Source of the DNA: Rickettsiales bacterium | GTDB taxonomy: Bacteria; Pseudomonadota; Alphaproteobacteria; Rickettsiales; Deianiraeaceae | Assembly (NCBI GenBank): GCA_947485035.1 | Contig: CANKQN010000009.1 | Location: 1 to 14,509 of the forward strand | Length of the DNA: 14,509 nt | Reading direction: 5' to 3' | In this document: piece after piece, positions 6,238 to 13,068 of the stretch | Layout: every line of letters starts with the position of its first letter | Numbering within the stretch: position 1 is the first letter of the stretch | Position numbers and translations under genes: made by a program | The notes under the pieces: model-generated | Database searches by the model: none | Seen by the model: only the letters and a program-made list of their open reading frames with translations | What the model was told of the DNA's origin: nothing

Positions 6238-6540
6238 TTATTTTGAACACTGAACTTGATATGTTCTTGGTGTGTATAGGCTGAATGTTAAACCTGCTGC
6301 AAGTCCATTCAAGAATGTTTGCTTTGTTCCAACCATGTCCACTCCACCTTTGCACATTTTTGTGGCATCGTGGGTTGTGAATGAAACAAGACCATAGATA
6401 AATTGATGCTCCCAGCCTTCGTATGTTGGATTTGTTGGCATTGTTGTGTAGTTTGCGTCTTTGCTCACAACAAAAGATTGCTTCTGACAAGCGAACGTTG
6501 AAAGGGCGATAATTGAAATTAATGCGATTTTTTTAATCAT
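6238..6540 (-). CDS. bor: Bor/Iss-family lipoprotein
   Basis: The 100-residue product resembles lambda Bor and the related Iss protein of E. coli, outer-membrane lipoproteins tied to serum (complement) resistance. It has a lipoprotein signal (about 1-17) with cysteine C18 in STFACQKQ; the lipobox is imperfect, with T at -3. Family features then follow in order: CQKQSFVV (Bor CAQQTFTV), the EHQFIYGLVS strand, DATKMCKGG (Bor DAAKICGG), QTFLNGLAAG (Bor QTFVNGLLGF), and the C-terminal SLYTPRTYQVQCSK (Bor GIYTPLEARVYCSQ). Two mature-chain cysteines probably pair. It stands alone between a tRNA gene and asd, divergent from asd. No phage gene is nearby. Family is confident from sequence memory; function in this organism is inferred. 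Confidence 0.9.
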   Translation of the reverse strand: MIKKIALISIIALSTFACQKQSFVVSKDANYTTMPTNPTYEGWEHQFIYGLVSFTTHDATKMCKGGVDMVGTKQTFLNGLAAGLTFSLYTPRTYQVQCSK

Positions 6541-6590
6541 GTGATATATATAAATTAACTTGCAGATTGCGTGTTTTAAAAAATGGATTA

Positions 6591-6612
6591 TGTCAAGAAA
6601 AAATATTTGACA
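6591..6612. promoter_or_regulatory. Back-to-back TTGACA boxes between bor and asd
   Basis: TGTCAA (6591-6596, a minus-strand TTGACA facing bor) and TTGACA (6607-6612, facing asd) form a 6-base inverted repeat with a 10-base A/T spacer. Each lies about 55 bases before its start codon. They may be paired -35 boxes or half-sites of one dimeric regulator. No good -10 follows the bor-facing box. Confidence 0.4.
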
Positions 6613-6618
6613 ATTCTA

Positions 6619-6646
6619 TTTTCATAAGCAAAAGGTTGTATATAAT
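6619..6646 (+). promoter_or_regulatory. Promoter of asd
   Basis: TTTTCA (6619-6624), 16 bases, then a perfect TATAAT (6641-6646). A start near 6653 leaves only about 7 bases before ATG 6660. The upstream TTGACA at 6607 is 28 bases from TATAAT, too far for the same core promoter. Confidence 0.5.
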
Positions 6647-6659
6647 TTAGTTACTGAAA

Positions 6660-7691
6660 ATGAAAAAATATAAAGTTGCCGTTGTTGGTGCAAGTGGAAA
6701 TGTTGGAAGAGAAATGATTAATGTTTTGAAGGATCGCAACTTCCCCGTGAGTGAATTGGTATGCTTGGCTTCGAAACGCTCCGCAGGACAAAAAATTCGT
6801 TTTCAAGGTGTTGATGTCATCGTTCAAGACTTAGCAGAATTTGACTTCACAGGAACGGATATCGCTTTATTTTCCCCCGGTGGTGAAGTTTCCAAACAAT
6901 ATGCTCCAATTGCCGCTTCACAAGGTTGCATTGTTATTGATAACACATCGCAGTTCAGAATGCAAGAAGGAATTCCGCTTGTTGTTCCCGAAGTGAACCC
7001 CGAGGCGGTTGATGGCTATAAAAAACACGGAATTATTGCGAACCCGAACTGTTCAACTGCACAAATGCTTGTGCCACTTGCTCCACTTCATAAACTTTTC
7101 AAAATTAAACGCATTGTTGTTTCAACTTATCAATCCGTTTCAGGAGCAGGCAAAGAAGGAATGGACGAACTTTACAACCAAGCAAAATCAGTTTTTGAAC
7201 CACTGAAACACATCAATGTTGCACCGCAAAAATTCACAAAAGAAATCGCTTTCAATTGCATTCCTCATATTGATTCCTTCATGGCAGACGGAAACACAAA
7301 AGAAGAATGGAAAATGATTGTTGAAACGAAGAAGATTATGTCTCCGGATATTGAAGTTTCCGCAACTTGCGTTCGTGTTCCTGTTTTTGTTGGTCATGCG
7401 GAAAGCGTTAATGTTGAGTTTGAAAACGAACTTCCTGAAGATGAAGATGTTATGGAAATTCTTCGCGAATCTGACGGCGTTTCAGTTCTTGACCGAAGAG
7501 AAAATGGAGGATATGCAACAAACAAAGACTGCGTAAAGGAATTTCCTGTTTATGTTTCAAGAATCAGAAGGGATTATTCCCGCCCGAATTGCTTGAATAT
7601 GTGGATTGTTGCGGATAACATTTATGGCAAAGGTGCGGCACTAAATTCCGTTCAAATTGCTGAATTATTGATTTCAAGAGGGCATATTTAA
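6660..7691 (+). CDS. asd: Aspartate-semialdehyde dehydrogenase
   Basis: Asd makes L-aspartate 4-semialdehyde from aspartyl phosphate with NADPH in the cytosol, the branch point to diaminopimelate/lysine, threonine and methionine. The 343-residue protein has the N-terminal nucleotide loop VVGASGNVG (8-16), SKRSAGQ (38-44), the active-site cysteine C131 in ANPNCSTAQM, Q158 in STYQSVSGAG, RVPVFVGHAE with R239 and H246, and the C-terminal DNIYGKGAALNSVQIAE. All expected catalytic residues are present. The ATG has no Shine-Dalgarno and a very short predicted leader. The 3' end overlaps the convergent ribD gene by 18 bases. It appears monocistronic and is divergent from bor. Confidence 0.97.
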   Translation: MKKYKVAVVGASGNVGREMINVLKDRNFPVSELVCLASKRSAGQKIRFQGVDVIVQDLAEFDFTGTDIALFSPGGEVSKQYAPIAASQGCIVIDNTSQFRMQEGIPLVVPEVNPEAVDGYKKHGIIANPNCSTAQMLVPLAPLHKLFKIKRIVVSTYQSVSGAGKEGMDELYNQAKSVFEPLKHINVAPQKFTKEIAFNCIPHIDSFMADGNTKEEWKMIVETKKIMSPDIEVSATCVRVPVFVGHAESVNVEFENELPEDEDVMEILRESDGVSVLDRRENGGYATNKDCVKEFPVYVSRIRRDYSRPNCLNMWIVADNIYGKGAALNSVQIAELLISRGHI

Positions 7692-8672
7692 AGAATTATT
7701 GGAAAAAATTCTAACCGAATTTCCATCAAAATCTTTTTGAGACTTTAATTCAAGGTTTATTGATGGAATTTGGTTTAATTCAAGGGTTTCAACTGCGTTT
7801 TTTGAATCTCCACCAAGAAAAATTGGCGATTGCACCAGAATGAGTTCGTCAAAAATATCCGCCTTTAAAAATTGCGTAATTAAATTTGCCCCACCTTCAA
7901 CAAGCAGCCTTTGAATACCATTTTCTTTAATTTGACGCAAAATTTCCTCAACACTTCCATAAACATTGATATATTCACGAAATTCCGGCGTGAAATTGAT
8001 GTTGTTAGAAGCGACAAATTTTTTTGGACTAAACATTTCCAAGCCTTCAATTCGGCAGTCAAGCTTTGGGAAGTCTGTGCGAACGGTGTTTGCACCAACC
8101 AAAATTCCATCAAATTTTGAGCGAAGAAAATTCGTATATCTTCTTGAATTTTGACTTGTTATCCATTTTGATTTACCATTTGCAAGTGCGATTTTGCCGT
8201 CTATCGATGAAGCAATTTTTAGGCAAACGAATGGTCGGTTTTGAGTTTTAAACACGACATAGCTTTCGTGGAGTTTTTGGACGGGATTAGTTGGAAGATG
8301 TTGAACTTCAACCCCTTTTTCACGTAAAAATTTCACGCCACTGCCGTTGACTCTTGGGTCCGGGTCGTACATTCCAAACAAAACTTTTCCAATTTTTGCC
8401 TCAATAATTGCATTGACACAAGGCGGAGTTTTTCCATAGTGCGAACAAGGTTCAAGCGTAACAAACAGGGTTGAGTTTTCCAATTTTATTCCAAGTTTTT
8501 TCGCACTTTCAATCGCATTCACCTCTGCATGTGGTATTCCGCCCAAACCCGTAACGCCAGTTGCTACAAGACCTTCCTGAACAATTACCGCCCCAACTGA
8601 AGGATTAATTCCCGTTCTTCCAAGGTTTTGCATCGCAATTTGTGCCGCAATTTGCATGTATTCTTCACTCAT
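7674..8672 (-). CDS. ribD: Bifunctional riboflavin deaminase/reductase RibD
   Basis: RibD catalyses two consecutive steps of riboflavin synthesis: deamination of the GTP-derived pyrimidine, then reduction of its ribosyl group with NADPH. From ATG 8672 the protein is 332 residues. The N-terminal cytidine-deaminase-like domain has H48-A-E50 and PCSHYGKTPPC (75-85) with zinc cysteines C76 and C85. The reductase domain begins near RPFVCLKIASSIDGKIA (about 140) and includes RLLVEGGANL. An upstream in-frame codon at 8693 would overlap panC by 29 bases. ATG 8672 overlaps it by 8 (ATGAGTGA) and gives the usual start, so it is preferred. It is last in the gcvH-pan gene train. Other rib genes are not in the window. 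Confidence 0.95.
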   Translation of the reverse strand: MSEEYMQIAAQIAMQNLGRTGINPSVGAVIVQEGLVATGVTGLGGIPHAEVNAIESAKKLGIKLENSTLFVTLEPCSHYGKTPPCVNAIIEAKIGKVLFGMYDPDPRVNGSGVKFLREKGVEVQHLPTNPVQKLHESYVVFKTQNRPFVCLKIASSIDGKIALANGKSKWITSQNSRRYTNFLRSKFDGILVGANTVRTDFPKLDCRIEGLEMFSPKKFVASNNINFTPEFREYINVYGSVEEILRQIKENGIQRLLVEGGANLITQFLKADIFDELILVQSPIFLGGDSKNAVETLELNQIPSINLELKSQKDFDGNSVRIFSNNSLNMPS

Positions 8673-9504
8673 TTTGCGTTTGAAAATTTGCAAGGGAAAT
8701 GTTGTCTATCAGGCGAACTCTATCAATTGTGCCTGCAAAAAACAGACGATATTCCGAAAAATCTCCCCCTTGATACAAGGATAAGTCCGCAGACGAGCGA
8801 ACTTCCAAATAGTCAATTTCATCAAGAAAATTGAGTGATTTTTTTGCCTCAAAAAATGCGTTTTCAATTCCATTAATTTTAACATTTTGGGCAAAATCAA
8901 ACAAAATTCCATTGATTTTCTCCGGAATTTTAAGGCTAGCAAAGTATCCGTTTCTAGAAGAAAGTGCAAGACCGTTTTCGTTGCGAATTATTGGCGAAGA
9001 AATGACATCAACTGGCAAACCTATCGATTCAACCATCGATTTCACAACCAAAAATTGCTGGAAATCCTTTTCGCCAAGAATCAAAAACTGTGGTTGAACT
9101 TGAATGAGAAGCTTTAAAACGACTGTCATGACTCCGTTGAAAAAGTGCGGGCGAGATATTCCACACAAGCACTTTGTTAAATGCGGTATATCAAAATTGA
9201 GAGTCGATTTCGTGGGGTAGATATCTTTTACCGATGGTATATAAACGGCAGAAACCCCAGCTTTTTCAAGTTTTTGAAGGTCTTTTTCTAGTGTTTTAGG
9301 ATAAGTTGCAAAGTCCTCATTTGCGGAAAACTGCGTTGGGTTCACAAAAATTGAGCAAACGACCGTTTGTGAAAGCCCTTTTGCCGTTTCAACAAGGCTA
9401 ATATGTCCTTCGTGAAGGTTTCCCATTGTTGGAACGAAGGAGATTTGTTCGCGATTAGATTGCAAAAACTCCTTTAATTGAGTGTGATTTTCGAATATTT
9501 TCAT
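8665..9504 (-). CDS. panC: Pantothenate synthetase
   Basis: PanC joins pantoate and beta-alanine with ATP to form pantothenate, the coenzyme A precursor, in the cytosol. The 279 residues match the family length. Motifs are PTMGNLHEGH (25-34, HIGH-like), FVNPTQFSANEDF (53-65), the pantoate/ATP loop GEKDFQQ (144-150), and the KMSKS-equivalent region LALSSRNGYF (179-188). All key positions look intact. It starts at an ATGA overlap with the unknown exported protein upstream and overlaps ribD by 8 bases downstream, suggesting translational coupling. Confidence 0.97.
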   Translation of the reverse strand: MKIFENHTQLKEFLQSNREQISFVPTMGNLHEGHISLVETAKGLSQTVVCSIFVNPTQFSANEDFATYPKTLEKDLQKLEKAGVSAVYIPSVKDIYPTKSTLNFDIPHLTKCLCGISRPHFFNGVMTVVLKLLIQVQPQFLILGEKDFQQFLVVKSMVESIGLPVDVISSPIIRNENGLALSSRNGYFASLKIPEKINGILFDFAQNVKINGIENAFFEAKKSLNFLDEIDYLEVRSSADLSLYQGGDFSEYRLFFAGTIDRVRLIDNISLANFQTQNE

Positions 9505-10343
9505 AATTTCAACACAAGACTTGTGGATAGTTTTGATATTTGATTTTTACTTTCAAGCGTATTGTAGCGACTCAAAGTTTTTTCGATATCATAAAACACA
9601 GCGATGGAAATATTCTTTGAGAGAGACTTTTCAAAACCGATATAAATTTGTTCAATATTAGTGTTATACGATGCAATGAGCGCGTATTCAATTTTGAGGT
9701 TCGTTTCGGTTGCGAAATCAAAAATTTGATAGTCCGCCAGAAATTCTTTAAGCAGCGGCGGAATAATATTTTTCACGGTATTGTTATAAACAAACGAAGG
9801 ACGCGCGATATATGAGCCAATATTATGCTTTTCCTTTGCAAAAAAAACATCAGCATTACGCACACCCGCCGAAAAACCAACAGTGTATATTTTTGAATTT
9901 GAAAGCCCGAAACCTGCTGTTATCAACTGGTCTTTCAAGCTGTTGCTTGTTGTTGTATTATCGGTGAAGTCGTAAAGTCTTGCATAAGCAACGCCGGTGA
10001 TGATACGCGGTTCTTTTTCACTGCCAAACTTGTGCAATTCTTTCAGAGTTGTTGTTCGAAAAAGCGTGCTTCCGTTGCTTGCCACAGTTTGACCATTCGC
10101 CGAAGTTGATGCACTTGTTACATCAAAGCGAGATGTGTGGTCTATGTTTGCATTTTTCAAAACTCCTTCAACAAAAAATAAACTTTGTTTTTGAGCAAGG
10201 TTATTAGTTATGTTATACCCAATTTTCAAACTTTTTGCTTTTATGGAATCTTTTTCAAGAACTTTAGGTATTTCATTATAAGGACCCGCAAACACAACCG
10301 TGGAAGCAAGAAATGTTATAATTATGGCAATAAGGGGAATCAT
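9501..10343 (-). CDS. Unknown exported protein, possible outer-membrane barrel, between panB and panC
   Basis: I do not recognise this 280-residue protein. It starts with a hydrophobic signal peptide (about 1-19, MIPLIAIIITFLASTVVFA, cleavage likely before GPYNEI). The rest has alternating short strands such as LITAGFGLS, IYTVGFSAGV, LKIEYALIASY and IYIGFEKSLS, a Ser/Thr/Asn-rich middle (about 75-90), and a C-terminal strand ending LVLKL. This suggests an outer-membrane or periplasmic beta protein, though the end lacks the classical aromatic residue. It has 4-base ATGA overlaps on both sides, with panB and panC, so it is locked into the pantothenate operon. Its function and any link to pantothenate are unknown. 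Confidence 0.82.
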   Translation of the reverse strand: MIPLIAIIITFLASTVVFAGPYNEIPKVLEKDSIKAKSLKIGYNITNNLAQKQSLFFVEGVLKNANIDHTSRFDVTSASTSANGQTVASNGSTLFRTTTLKELHKFGSEKEPRIITGVAYARLYDFTDNTTTSNSLKDQLITAGFGLSNSKIYTVGFSAGVRNADVFFAKEKHNIGSYIARPSFVYNNTVKNIIPPLLKEFLADYQIFDFATETNLKIEYALIASYNTNIEQIYIGFEKSLSKNISIAVFYDIEKTLSRYNTLESKNQISKLSTSLVLKL

Positions 10344-11086
10344 AATTTTGCAAAATACTCCTCAATAAGGTTTGCTGTGTGGGTTTTGGTATCGAATATT
10401 GGTCTGCTAAATGGCGGAGTTACCTCCGTTGAAAGGTTTATTAAATCTTCAAAAACGGCAACATGTCCTTTGCAATGCGTTCCGGCACCAATACCAATTG
10501 TTAAAGCATTGGGGAAATTGTTTGCAATTGTTTGCGAAACATCATCGGAGACATTCTCTAAAACAATGGCAAATGCACCAGCATTCACAACGCAAGAAAA
10601 ATCTTCAATAATTTTCTGATTGAAATCAATTTTTTTATAACTTCCAATTGTGTGAATTTTTTGTGGCATAAGACCGATATGCGCAACAACGGGAATTCCA
10701 CGCTCCACAAGAAAACGAATTGTTTCAGCAATCTCACTCCCGCCTTCAAGTTTAACTGCCCCAGCCGATGTTTGTGCAATAACCTTACTTGCAGATTCAA
10801 ACGCCTGCTGTGGCGAAATTTCATATGAACCAAACGGCATATCAACAACAACAAGCGGTGTTTGAGTTGCAGAAACGACCGCACGACCGTGCAATATCAT
10901 CATTTCAAGAGTTACTCCGTGAGTTGACGGCAAGTTGTACAGAACCATTCCAAGGGAGTCTCCCACGAGGAGGATATCGGCGATGCTTTGCGTGAAGCGT
11001 GCGATATTTGCGGTGTATGATGTCAACATTTTCACCTTGCGCTCCTTGGAAATACCAATGATATCAAGAATTGTTTTGCGTTTCAT
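10340..11086 (-). CDS. panB: 3-methyl-2-oxobutanoate hydroxymethyltransferase (ketopantoate)
   Basis: PanB transfers a hydroxymethyl group from methylene-tetrahydrofolate to 2-oxoisovalerate, giving ketopantoate, the first pantothenate step. The 248-residue chain is a little short for the family (about 264). It has TSYTANIARF (22-31), the metal site D43 in VGDSLGMVLY and D82 in VDMPFGSYE, E114 in VKLEGG, AHIGLMPQ (135-142), the catalytic-glutamate region VLENV (E177), and GIGAGTHCKGHV (198-209). The common DGQ in that last motif reads KGH. ATG 11086 is inside the last 23 bases of the upstream exported-protein gene. Confidence 0.96.
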   Translation of the reverse strand: MKRKTILDIIGISKERKVKMLTSYTANIARFTQSIADILLVGDSLGMVLYNLPSTHGVTLEMMILHGRAVVSATQTPLVVVDMPFGSYEISPQQAFESASKVIAQTSAGAVKLEGGSEIAETIRFLVERGIPVVAHIGLMPQKIHTIGSYKKIDFNQKIIEDFSCVVNAGAFAIVLENVSDDVSQTIANNFPNALTIGIGAGTHCKGHVAVFEDLINLSTEVTPPFSRPIFDTKTHTANLIEEYFAKL

Positions 11087-11756
11087 AGTGATTTATTAGT
11101 ATGCTGTAACCGTCCTGTTTAATCCCAATCAAAGGGCAGGAAAAATATTCAATTGCGGCATTTGTTTTGATCAATGCAGATTTCTTTATGTTCAAGCTTG
11201 CAAAAGCAGAGCTAAATCCACAAACGGGAATGCGAAATTTTGTCCATTCCTCCATTTTGCGGTGGGCGTCCTCGTTTTTAGCAAAGACATAAACGCTGGC
11301 GTTCAATGCAATTGCAATGTTGGTGATTTTTTCCTGTGTTATAGATGGCATTTTTTCGGGCATAAGCATAAGAACTTTACCGTCAAGATTGTTTGATGTG
11401 CAATAGATGTCCTCCTGTGTAATTTTTTGAAATTCAAGCGGACTTGCAAGCCCTTTGGTAACAAGGCTTTGACAGAGGTTGACATCTGATGTTATTAAAA
11501 CATCGCCTTTTTTGCCAAGTTGAAGACTTCTTGTTAGGCGTGTTTCGTCAAATAATGAGATGTTCACATTTAGTTTTTTAGCCGTCGCAAGCTTTTGGGA
11601 TATATCCTGAATTGTATGCAATACTGAGGAATCTGTCGTTACAATGTTTAATGTTTCCATCGCAAAAACAGAATTCCACAGGCAGGCAAGTGTGATTGTG
11701 GTCGCGCGGAATAATTGTGCTACTTTCAACAAATTAGTGTTGTAAAAAGGCGTCAT
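11064..11756 (-). CDS. Exported solute-binding-like protein (ModA-like)
   Basis: From ATG 11756 the protein is 230 residues with a signal peptide ending near A32 (WNSVFA). A TTG at 11732, one base after the gcvH stop, would give a cleaner 24-residue signal. The body starts METLNIVTTDSSVLHTIQDI and contains LTRSLQLGKKGDVLITSD (74-91) and SLVTKGLASP. This order resembles ModA-type periplasmic oxyanion-binding proteins (Q-I-x-x-G-A-P-A-D-V-F-I-S-A-D, then a lone-helix LV-x-KGL). Length and layout also fit. No ABC permease or ATPase lies in the window, so transport is unproven. It overlaps the end of gcvH by 23 bases (ATG start) and the start of panB by 23 bases. Confidence 0.6.
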   Translation of the reverse strand: MTPFYNTNLLKVAQLFRATTITLACLWNSVFAMETLNIVTTDSSVLHTIQDISQKLATAKKLNVNISLFDETRLTRSLQLGKKGDVLITSDVNLCQSLVTKGLASPLEFQKITQEDIYCTSNNLDGKVLMLMPEKMPSITQEKITNIAIALNASVYVFAKNEDAHRKMEEWTKFRIPVCGFSSAFASLNIKKSALIKTNAAIEYFSCPLIGIKQDGYSILINHYETQNNS

Positions 11757-12102
11757 ATTCTTCTTTTGACATATAACTCTCAACAACTTGTGCATCTTCA
11801 ATTTTGATTTTGCAAATCCAAGCTTCGCCGTCTTTACCGTCGTTGATAGCCTCCGGATTTGATTCAACCTCAGCGTTTACTTCAACAATTTCGCCGGCAA
11901 CTGGTGAATATACATCACTTGCTGATTTCGCAGATTCAACAACGCCACATGTTCCGCCAATTTCAACAGAAGATCCAACCTCCGGAAGTTCAACATAAAC
12001 AAGGGTTCCAAGAGCCTCCGCCGCGTGTTCTGTAATTCCAATAACAGCAACATTGCCTTCAAGTTTAATCCACTCGTGTTCTTTTGTGTATTTTAGTGAC
12101 AT
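11734..12102 (-). CDS. gcvH: Glycine cleavage system H protein
   Basis: GcvH carries the aminomethyl group on a lipoyl arm between GcvP, GcvT and dihydrolipoamide dehydrogenase. In some bacteria it also relays lipoyl groups. From ATG 12102 the protein is 122 residues, starting MSLKYTKEHEW. The lipoylated lysine is K59 in VVESAKSASDVYSPVAGE, all consensus. An in-frame ATG at 12123 would add seven poorly conserved residues and is rejected. No gcvT or gcvP gene is adjacent, although these usually flank gcvH; here it heads the gcvH-binding protein-panB-panC-ribD train. No glycine riboswitch consensus is visible upstream. Confidence 0.96.
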   Translation of the reverse strand: MSLKYTKEHEWIKLEGNVAVIGITEHAAEALGTLVYVELPEVGSSVEIGGTCGVVESAKSASDVYSPVAGEIVEVNAEVESNPEAINDGKDGEAWICKIKIEDAQVVESYMSKEEYDAFLQH

Positions 12103-12287
12103 AAAAAATAAAAATCTTCGCATAAAACTTCTACGGCAAATTAAGTTGTCAAGTTTTTTGTTTGAAAATTGCTCAATTGCATTTCACCATCGCAGGTTTA
12201 TTATTGTAATATATATTATATACACAATTCAATTTATGCCAGCAAACAATATCCACAAAAACCGTAAATTTTCGTGCAACAAAACAC
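12103..12287. other. Intergenic region between divergent gcvH and the BI-1 gene
   Basis: This 185-base gap is strongly A/T-rich. It holds a minus-strand TTGACA at 12152-12147, 50 bases before gcvH, but the -10 is weak (TTTTAT after 19 bases). It also has a 12-base palindrome TAATATATATTA at 12207-12218, bounded by TTGT and ACAA. A minus-strand TATAAT (12220-12215) lacks a good -35. No open frame resembling a protein, no RNA gene and no riboswitch were recognised. Confidence 0.4.
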
Positions 12288-12317
12288 TTGACATTCGCAA
12301 AAAAGTGATTATATTAT
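12288..12317 (+). promoter_or_regulatory. Promoter of the BI-1 - Fe-S carrier - infC unit
   Basis: TTGACA (12288-12293) is followed by TATATT after 16 bases (12310-12315) or TATTAT after 18 (12312-12317). Either would give a leader of about 20 bases before ATG 12345. The leader has no Shine-Dalgarno; it is almost entirely A and T. Confidence 0.55.
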
Positions 12318-12344
12318 TGTATAAATAATTATTATGTTTTTCGT

Positions 12345-13067
12345 ATGAATACATTTTCATCAAGTTCGGTTTCGCAATCGGGTTCAACTGGTCTGCGTGA
12401 TTACATGGTTTTTGTCTACCAAAGTATGGCACTTGCACTTGGTATTACTGGTGTTGTTGCCTATGTTTTATATCAAGCAGTTTTGGCTTCGCCTGAGCTT
12501 GGAAGATTTCTATTTCAAAGTCCGTTCAAATTTGTTGTAATGTTTGCACCGTTTGTTCTTGTAATGGTTCTTGGCTTTAAAATTCAGTCATTTTCGTTCG
12601 AAAAAGCACGCGGAATGTTCTACGCATATTCAGCACTTATGGGACTATCGCTTTCGTCAATTTTCCTTGTCTACACTGGAACTTCGATTGCTCGTGCGTT
12701 TTTTGTTACAGCTGGCACTTTCGCCGCAATGTCGCTTTATGGTTACACAACGAAAAAAGATTTAACCGCATTTGGTTCGTTTTTAATGATGGCAGTTTTT
12801 GGATTAATCATCGCTTCAATCGTTAATATTTTCCTTAAATCTTCTGGCATGTCATTCATTCTTTCAATACTTTCAGTTCTAATTTTCACAGGATTGACCG
12901 CTTACGATGTGCAAAAGATCAAAGAAACATACTACCACTACCAAACTGGTTCAATTGATGACGAAACAATCAAAAAAGTTGCAATTATGGGTGCCCTTTC
13001 TTTGTATATCGATTTCATCAACATTTTTGTCAGCCTTCTACATCTTCTTGGCGAAAAGAAAGATTAA
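12345..13067 (+). CDS. Bax inhibitor-1/YccA family membrane protein
   Basis: The 240-residue protein has seven hydrophobic helices (about 22-43, 61-78, 89-110, 114-133, 143-163, 168-188, 211-234). It has the family starts GLRDYMVFVYQSMALAL (16-32) and TGVVAY, the FTGLTAYDVQKIKE signature (181-194) with D188, and the C-terminal ALSLYIDFINIFVSLLHLLG (217-236) with D223. In characterised relatives the two C-terminal acidic positions form a calcium/pH-sensitive leak site; YccA of E. coli restrains FtsH. The layout is typical of proteobacterial, especially alphaproteobacterial, members. It is first in an operon, one base before the second Fe-S carrier. Confidence 0.93.
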   Translation: MNTFSSSSVSQSGSTGLRDYMVFVYQSMALALGITGVVAYVLYQAVLASPELGRFLFQSPFKFVVMFAPFVLVMVLGFKIQSFSFEKARGMFYAYSALMGLSLSSIFLVYTGTSIARAFFVTAGTFAAMSLYGYTTKKDLTAFGSFLMMAVFGLIIASIVNIFLKSSGMSFILSILSVLIFTGLTAYDVQKIKETYYHYQTGSIDDETIKKVAIMGALSLYIDFINIFVSLLHLLGEKKD

Positions 13068-13068
13068 T

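Noticed and set aside
7720..7771. Inverted repeat TTCCATCAA/TTGATGGAA downstream of asd as terminator
   Set aside because: The loop is about 30 bases, there is no proper T tract after it, and it lies well inside ribD coding sequence.
12103..12287. Possible glycine riboswitch upstream of gcvH
   Set aside because: The conserved glycine aptamer cores are not visible in this A/T-rich leader, and the TTGACA at 12152 would leave too short a leader.
12053..12328. 91-residue plus-strand open frame between gcvH and the BI-1 gene
   Set aside because: It starts inside gcvH on the other strand, is low-complexity and A/T-driven, and runs through the promoter of the BI-1 unit.
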